Both the position numbers and the translations under genes were made by a program. Below the pieces are notes generated by a model. The model had not been told where the DNA came from and did not search any database. It saw nothing but the letters and a program-made list of their open reading frames with translations. From Oscillospiraceae bacterium (GTDB lineage Bacteria; Bacillota; Clostridia; Oscillospirales; Ruminococcaceae), in NCBI GenBank assembly GCA_017416665.1, contig JAFQBO010000030.1, positions 1 to 9,983 of the forward strand: a DNA stretch of 9,983 bases, given 5' to 3'. Position 1 is the stretch's first letter, and each line of letters begins with the position of its first letter. Shown here piece by piece: positions 6,543 to 9,983 of the stretch.

Positions 6543-7099
6543 TAGAATATTTCACAAACCATAAGAAATATTATCACACCATAAATCAGAATATTGTTCA
6601 CTGAGAAGTAATACATCATCACACACACCGTTATTGCCGACAGAATTGACGTAACCTTTAAAACAAAATCAGTATTAATACAAAAATACTCAAGCAGCTT
6701 TTTAAGTATTGCACCTCCGTCAAGAGTAGAAAACGGCAGAAGATTAAAAAGAGCAAGTATAAGATTGACAGAAAAAGCCGTATAACATTCAAGGTGATAA
6801 TAAAATAAAGCTGACAGCATATTAAAAAAAGGGCCTGAAAGCAAAACAAAAATATCTGTACTGATACTTTTGATTTTACATTCAGAGACCATTTTTATTC
6901 CACCGAAATCAAAAATAATTTTTTCGATTTTAACATTGCAAAGTACTGTTGCTGTTATATGTCCGATTTCATGGATAACGCATGAACACATCATACACAA
7001 AGCCAAACCGCCTTTATCAGTCAGGCATAAAAGTGCCGTTGCAAGAAAAAATCCGAATTTCAGAACAATTTTCACTCTGCCTGTCTTTATGGTTATCAT
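6539..7099 (-). CDS. spoIVFB: SpoIVFB-like M50 intramembrane metalloprotease
   Basis: This 186-residue, highly hydrophobic protein has several membrane segments (about 10-27, 33-55, 82-103, 108-122, 145-165 and 168-185). The zinc-binding motif HEIGH is at 43-47 and the second motif NLLPFSTLDGG at 119-129, so the ligands H43, H47 and D127 and catalytic E44 are all present. In B. subtilis SpoIVFB cleaves pro-sigma-K in the mother cell. That enzyme is about 288 residues with a C-terminal CBS domain, which is missing here; short forms without CBS occur in the wider family. The ATG overlaps the TGA of the preceding gene (ATGA) and has no ribosome binding site of its own, so translation is probably coupled. 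Position next to the radical SAM pair fits the clostridial sporulation cluster. Substrate assignment is inferred. Confidence 0.85.
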   Translation of the reverse strand: MITIKTGRVKIVLKFGFFLATALLCLTDKGGLALCMMCSCVIHEIGHITATVLCNVKIEKIIFDFGGIKMVSECKIKSISTDIFVLLSGPFFNMLSALFYYHLECYTAFSVNLILALFNLLPFSTLDGGAILKKLLEYFCINTDFVLKVTSILSAITVCVMMYYFSVNNILIYGVIIFLMVCEIFY

Positions 7100-7395
7100 C
7101 GGATTATATTTACTGCATAGCTTACAGCATCTTTGATAATTTTTTCAGTTTCACCCATACTTTTTTCCTTGAACCTGTTTATAAACCACTCTGCAAGATC
7201 GGTATTGAAAATATGCATTACAGCAAATACAAGAACCAATAGGACAGTAAGTATCAGCTGTGTTGTAAAAATATCCGTCATCTGCTCTGTCTTGTCTTTC
7301 ATTTCATGTTTTTCACGCACAATTTCTACAAGCCCATCAGCCTCAACAGTTTCCGCTTGTTCTGTTTTTTCTTCTGTCATAACTTCTTCGTTCAT
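7096..7395 (-). CDS. Small single-pass membrane protein in the spoIVFA position, without a LytM domain
   Basis: The 99-residue product has an acidic Glu-rich N-terminus (residues 1-42), one membrane segment at about 46-63 (LILTVLLVLVFAVMHIF), and a short amphipathic tail containing LAEWFINRFKEK. Start choice: GGAGG at 7401-7405 precedes ATG 7393-7395 by 5 nt. The ATG four codons upstream (7405-7407) is itself part of that GGAGG and lacks a site of its own. Overlap with spoIVFB and synteny suggest a SpoIVFA-like anchor. B. subtilis SpoIVFA inhibits SpoIVFB and ends in a LytM/M23 domain; here the protein stops right after the membrane-proximal segment. It could be a reduced SpoIVFA or an unrelated small regulator. 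The sequence itself has no diagnostic motif. Confidence 0.7.
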   Translation of the reverse strand: MNEEVMTEEKTEQAETVEADGLVEIVREKHEMKDKTEQMTDIFTTQLILTVLLVLVFAVMHIFNTDLAEWFINRFKEKSMGETEKIIKDAVSYAVNIIR

Positions 7396-7420
7396 ATGTT
7401 CCTCCATTTGGCTTTTTTAC

Positions 7421-7450
7421 TAATATATGTGATTTTTTAGTTTGTTATGA
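7421..7450 (-). promoter_or_regulatory. Candidate mother-cell (sigma-E/sigma-K-like) promoter of the spoIVF-like pair
   Basis: On the minus strand CATATATTA (7421-7429) matches the sigma-K -10 pattern CATAnnnTA. Its first eight bases match sigma-E CATACAnT at seven positions. TCATAACA (7443-7450), 13 bp upstream, only partly fits a sigma-E -35. B. subtilis spoIVF is sigma-E dependent, which makes this plausible. In AT-rich DNA such matches also arise by chance, and TTCATA with TATATT could be read as a poor sigma-A promoter. Confidence 0.3.
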
Positions 7451-7465
7451 ACAGCCTTTGATTTA

Positions 7466-7494
7466 TTGACTTTTAGCAACCTCTATGATATACT
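7466..7494 (+). promoter_or_regulatory. Sigma-A promoter of the cysteine peptidase lipoprotein gene
   Basis: TTGACT (7466-7471), a 17-bp spacer and TATACT (7489-7494) differ from consensus at one base in each hexamer. Start is expected near 7501, giving a leader of about 24 nt that contains AAAGGAG. It is divergent from the spoIVFA-like gene. Confidence 0.85.
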
Positions 7495-7524
7495 TAGAAA
7501 AATAAAACTGAAAGGAGCAAACTT

Positions 7525-8796
7525 ATGAAAAAACTTTTTGCTGCATTACTCTTACTAACCTTAACAACAACATTGTATGGATGTAGCCATTCAGATAATG
7601 AGCTTTCAGATACTGAAACTTCAAATACAGAAACATCAATTATCACTTCTTCTATTAAAGATACTACCGAGAAACCATATACTCATAGTGAAAACGGATA
7701 TTTCAATCTTGTCGACAGCGGATATGATTTACAAATGGATACACAGGAAGGTGGAACATGTTGGCTGTATTCCGCATCAGTTTCAATAGAAAGTTCTTAT
7801 TTTCTGAATAACGGCACTAATATAGACATTAATCCACTTGAAATGCTTGACATTATTTATAGTGATGACAAAAGTGAAGGATTTTTTGTCAAAGAAGGTA
7901 TAAATAAAAAGGAACTCGGTGGCTGGAGCTGGATGATCACCGAAACACTTTCCAACGGCTTTGGCAAATATGTAATAGACAAAGCCACTGTAATTGAAGA
8001 AGGTTCAACAGAGAAATTAAAAGAAACTATAAAAAATACCGGAGCTGTAATTGTAAGTGTCCCTGATACAGACAGAACAAAAAAAGGAGCATTTAATAAT
8101 TACATGACCATAAATCATGTAACAGATAATATTGAAGATTATGACCATGATGTAACAATTATTGGCTGGGACGATAATTTCCCGAAGGAATATTTTAAAG
8201 ATGAAGCCTCACAGAATGGTGCATGGATTGCCTATAACAGTTTGCTAGGTGATTTCGGCTATTACTATATCTCATATGATACGGCTCTGAAAAGTCCTGT
8301 GGCATTATCTGTAACAGACAAATATTCCGATATACTGTTCTATGATTGTGGCAATGAGGGTGATGCCTCTATAAATGTTGAGAGCAATACAAAAACGGCA
8401 AATATTTTTCACAAAGAAGGTACTCTGTCAGCTGTCGGAACATATTCCACAACAGAAAATCAGAAAATAAAAATCGAATTATATGATAGTAATTTTGAGA
8501 ATATCCTATATTCACAGGATGCTGTCCTTACAGTAAAAGGATATAATGTGATCGAACTTGATAAATCTGTTGAAGTATGCGATTATGCTATAGCCATACA
8601 ATACAGCAGCACTGCTCCTGTTGAAGGTGAAACATGGGATGATGGTATTGTTTCCTATAAAGTACAGTCCGAAAAGGGACAGTCATATGTATACTTAAAT
8701 GATATGTGGCAGGATATAACAGATGAAGCTGTTATATCTGAGCTTGGAATAGATTTCATTCCAAATAATTGTTGCATCAAAGCATTGTATTCATAA
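7525..8796 (+). CDS. Papain-like (C1) cysteine peptidase lipoprotein
   Basis: The 423-residue protein begins with a lipoprotein signal peptide. KK is followed by a hydrophobic core and lipobox LYGC, so C20 would be the lipidated residue. A Ser/Thr/Asp/Glu-rich linker runs to about residue 50. The C1-type catalytic domain is recognisable from QEGGTCWLYSASVSIESS with C79 as nucleophile, YDHDVTIIGWDDN with H208, and WIAYNSLLGDFGYYYISYDT with N238. The remaining 160 or so residues (from about 265) resemble the beta-rich, lectin-like domain that often follows such peptidases in gut Clostridia. No dockerin or cell-wall sorting motif is seen. AAAGGAG precedes the ATG by about 7 nt. It probably digests proteins or peptides at the cell surface; substrate unknown. 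The asparagine motif is shortened relative to the usual KNSWG. Confidence 0.85.
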   Translation: MKKLFAALLLLTLTTTLYGCSHSDNELSDTETSNTETSIITSSIKDTTEKPYTHSENGYFNLVDSGYDLQMDTQEGGTCWLYSASVSIESSYFLNNGTNIDINPLEMLDIIYSDDKSEGFFVKEGINKKELGGWSWMITETLSNGFGKYVIDKATVIEEGSTEKLKETIKNTGAVIVSVPDTDRTKKGAFNNYMTINHVTDNIEDYDHDVTIIGWDDNFPKEYFKDEASQNGAWIAYNSLLGDFGYYYISYDTALKSPVALSVTDKYSDILFYDCGNEGDASINVESNTKTANIFHKEGTLSAVGTYSTTENQKIKIELYDSNFENILYSQDAVLTVKGYNVIELDKSVEVCDYAIAIQYSSTAPVEGETWDDGIVSYKVQSEKGQSYVYLNDMWQDITDEAVISELGIDFIPNNCCIKALYS

Positions 8797-8945
8797 AAAT
8801 ACCAACCATAATAATATTATTGACACAGACATTAAAAAGCTAAATTTTATTTATTTTTATGTTCTTTTTTGAAAAAAAGAATCAAAAAACTTTTAATATC
8901 GGGCATAGTTAAATATAATTCATAGCATAACTGCACGATGATTTA

Positions 8946-8978
8946 TCTGTAGTGGCGAATATCGGTCGCCACTACAGA
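8946..8978. repeat. REP-like palindrome
   Basis: The arms TCTGTAGTGGCGA and TCGCCACTACAGA form a perfect 13-bp stem around the 7-nt loop ATATCGG. It is clearly richer in G+C than the surrounding sequence, which suggests an imported or conserved palindromic repeat. No T tract follows, so termination is less likely. Palindromes of this general kind are common between genes in gut Clostridia; identity with a known family cannot be checked here. Confidence 0.65.
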
Positions 8979-9058
8979 AATTTCTTAAAAACATATTTTA
9001 AACGGTCGAGCCGTATTTATCAATTACAGTTAAACGGACAAACGAAATTAAAAGTTTC

Positions 9059-9092
9059 TTTGCCTACTTTCTTTTCAAAGAAAGTAGGCAAA
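9059..9092. repeat. Perfect 16-bp inverted repeat
   Basis: The arms TTTGCCTACTTTCTTT (9059-9074) and AAAGAAAGTAGGCAAA (9077-9092) are perfectly complementary with only TC between them. The inner CTTTCTTT/AAAGAAAG also occurs in the hairpin at 3596-3620. The outer CTTTGCCTAC also occurs at 3789-3798 as a single arm without its partner. It lies about 85 bp upstream of the M23 gene. Confidence 0.7.
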
Positions 9093-9177
9093 TATAAATT
9101 TATCTTAAAATAATAAATTTGGCAAAAAAGGAATAACTTAAAAATATCCGTCCAAACTAAAAACGGAGGTGTTAAAC

Positions 9178-9918
9178 GTGAAAAGAAATTCAAAATCAGT
9201 ATTAAGCGGAAAAGGTTTTTACATTGCTCTTACACTGAGCGTTGCAATGGTTGGTGCTGCATGTTACTTTGCGTACACACAGACTTCCGAAGATTACACC
9301 GGACAGGTTGAATCTGGATTCGGAGTTGCGGAATCATCTCAGCAGCAGGACGTGGCAAAAATTCAGACAGATGTTACAAAGAGTACAATAAAAACATCAA
9401 CTTCAACAGCTTTTACAACCATGTCAAAGCTTACAGAAGAAACTGTTGCGAAGTCTGAAACAGAAGTAATTGCCCTGGAACATGACATGGCAGAAGAAAC
9501 AGTAAAAGAGCAGTCATTTACATTATCAATGCCGCTTGAAGGAGAAGTCCTCAATGAATACAGTAATGGTGAACTTGTAAAGTCAAACACAACAGGTGCC
9601 TGGCAGACGCATAACGGTGTTGACATTAAAGCAGAAGTCGGAGACACTGTTACAGCATCGGCAGATGGTACTGTATCAGCTGTGGAAAACGATCCGTTAT
9701 GGGGCGTTGCTGTTACTGTGGATCACGGAAACGGCGTAACAACACGTTACTGCAATCTCAATTCAGATGTAGCCGTTCAGGCAGGGCAGGAAATAAGCTC
9801 CGGAGAACAAATCGGTGCTGTCGGACAAACAGCCGATATTGAAAGTGAAGAGGAAGTGCATCTTCATTTTGAAGTTGTAAAAAACGGCTCCTATGCCAAT
9901 CCATCTGATTTTATGTAA
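9178..9918 (+). CDS. Membrane-anchored M23 (LytM) metallopeptidase, SpoIIQ-like
   Basis: Start choice: CGGAGG (9164-9169) precedes GTG 9178-9180 by 8 nt. An in-frame GTG at 9169 is part of the ribosome binding site and is rejected. The 246-residue product has a short basic N-terminus, a membrane anchor at about residues 14-33 (FYIALTLSVAMVGAACYFAY), a Ser/Thr/Glu-rich linker to about 112, and a C-terminal LytM domain. The zinc motifs are intact: H145 and D149 in HNGVDI, and H228 and H230 in HLHFEV. It should act on peptidoglycan outside the membrane. The anchor-linker-LytM layout matches clostridial SpoIIQ, which pairs with SpoIIIAH across the engulfing membranes and, unlike B. subtilis SpoIIQ, keeps zinc ligands. 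It might instead be a vegetative hydrolase; the SpoIIQ label is inferred. Confidence 0.87.
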   Translation: MKRNSKSVLSGKGFYIALTLSVAMVGAACYFAYTQTSEDYTGQVESGFGVAESSQQQDVAKIQTDVTKSTIKTSTSTAFTTMSKLTEETVAKSETEVIALEHDMAEETVKEQSFTLSMPLEGEVLNEYSNGELVKSNTTGAWQTHNGVDIKAEVGDTVTASADGTVSAVENDPLWGVAVTVDHGNGVTTRYCNLNSDVAVQAGQEISSGEQIGAVGQTADIESEEEVHLHFEVVKNGSYANPSDFM

Positions 9919-9923
9919 AACAA

Positions 9924-9947
9924 AACCGACCTTTAAACGGGTCGGTT
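9924..9947. terminator. Terminator-like hairpin after the M23 gene, probably bidirectional
   Basis: AACCGACC (9924-9931) and GGTCGGTT (9940-9947) form an 8-bp stem around TTTAAACG, starting 5 nt after the M23 stop. On the plus strand the following T run is poor. On the minus strand the stem is followed by TTGTTTTA, a better T-rich tract, so it may also stop a convergent gene lying to the right of the window. Confidence 0.7.
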
Positions 9948-9983
9948 CAGTTTGTCGAAAAAGTATTCAGTTACAAAACTAAA

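Larger units (their letters stand above)
8797..9168. repeat. Second repeat island between peptidase genes (no gene)
   Basis: No coding region is supportable in this 370-bp AT-rich gap. The core at 8862-9092 is bounded by inverted modules. On the left is a hairpin with arms TTCTTTTTT and AAAAAAGAA (8862-8881), followed by AAACTTTTAATATCG (8887-8901). On the right, read on the minus strand, is a 16-bp stem at 9059-9092 followed by AAACTTTTAATTTCG (9043-9057). A strong 13-bp hairpin sits inside at 8946-8978. An AATAATATTATT palindrome follows the peptidase stop at 8811-8822. No clear terminator for the peptidase gene and no convincing promoter for the M23 gene was found. Confidence 0.6.

Noticed and set aside
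8811..8822. AATAATATTATT palindrome after the cysteine peptidase stop as a terminator
   Set aside because: It is purely A/T with no T tract after it, so it would not form a stable terminator.
3559..9092. Repeats as a CRISPR array
   Set aside because: Hairpin units are few, inverted rather than regularly spaced direct repeats, and no spacers or cas genes are present.
9119..9147. TTGGCA with a 17-bp spacer and AAATAT as promoter of the M23 gene
   Set aside because: The -10 matches consensus at only three positions, and no sigma-F or sigma-G pattern was convincing either.
9169..9177. GTG at 9169 as start of the M23 gene
   Set aside because: This GTG overlaps the CGGAGG ribosome binding site itself; GTG at 9178 is correctly spaced.

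Overview
The window looks like chromosomal DNA from a low-GC, Gram-positive, endospore-forming Clostridium-class bacterium, probably of the Ruminococcus/Oscillospiraceae type. This rests on an AT-rich composition with consensus-like sigma-A promoters and strong AGGAGG-type ribosome binding sites, the rplS-lepB-rbgA gene order, a SpoIVFB-type protease, and the B12-radical-SAM plus DUF2344 gene pair seen across Clostridia. The genus is inferred and cannot be proven from this sequence alone.

Layout. Positions 1-3441 (minus strand) hold a ribosome and secretion block. rplS has its own extended -10 promoter and a structured leader of about 120 nt. After its terminator come two tandem signal peptidase I genes and then the ribosome-assembly GTPase rbgA, which is nearly complete but runs off the left edge. 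Positions 3442-4000 contain no convincing gene. Instead they hold a repeat island bounded by two inward-facing, two-hairpin elements.

Positions 4001-7395 (minus strand) carry four genes. They are a small membrane protein in the spoIVFA position, a SpoIVFB-like M50 protease, a B12-binding radical SAM protein and its DUF2344 partner. Within each pair the genes overlap by 4 bp, and the radical SAM pair has its own promoter. In many Clostridia this cluster continues into rng-rplU-rpmA, but here it stops at the repeat island.

From 7466 onward the genes are on the plus strand. First comes a papain-like cysteine peptidase lipoprotein with a near-consensus promoter. Next is a second non-coding repeat island (8797-9168). 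Last is a membrane-anchored M23/LytM metallopeptidase resembling SpoIIQ, followed by a terminator-like hairpin.

Functional picture. rplS and rbgA serve the large ribosomal subunit and the two LepB proteins process exported precursors. The SpoIVFB/SpoIVFA-like pair and possibly the M23 protein point to sporulation signalling across the forespore membranes. The most unusual material is non-coding: two repeat islands built from inverted hairpin modules whose stems differ between copies yet stay complementary, and a compact three-way-junction fold directly after rplS.
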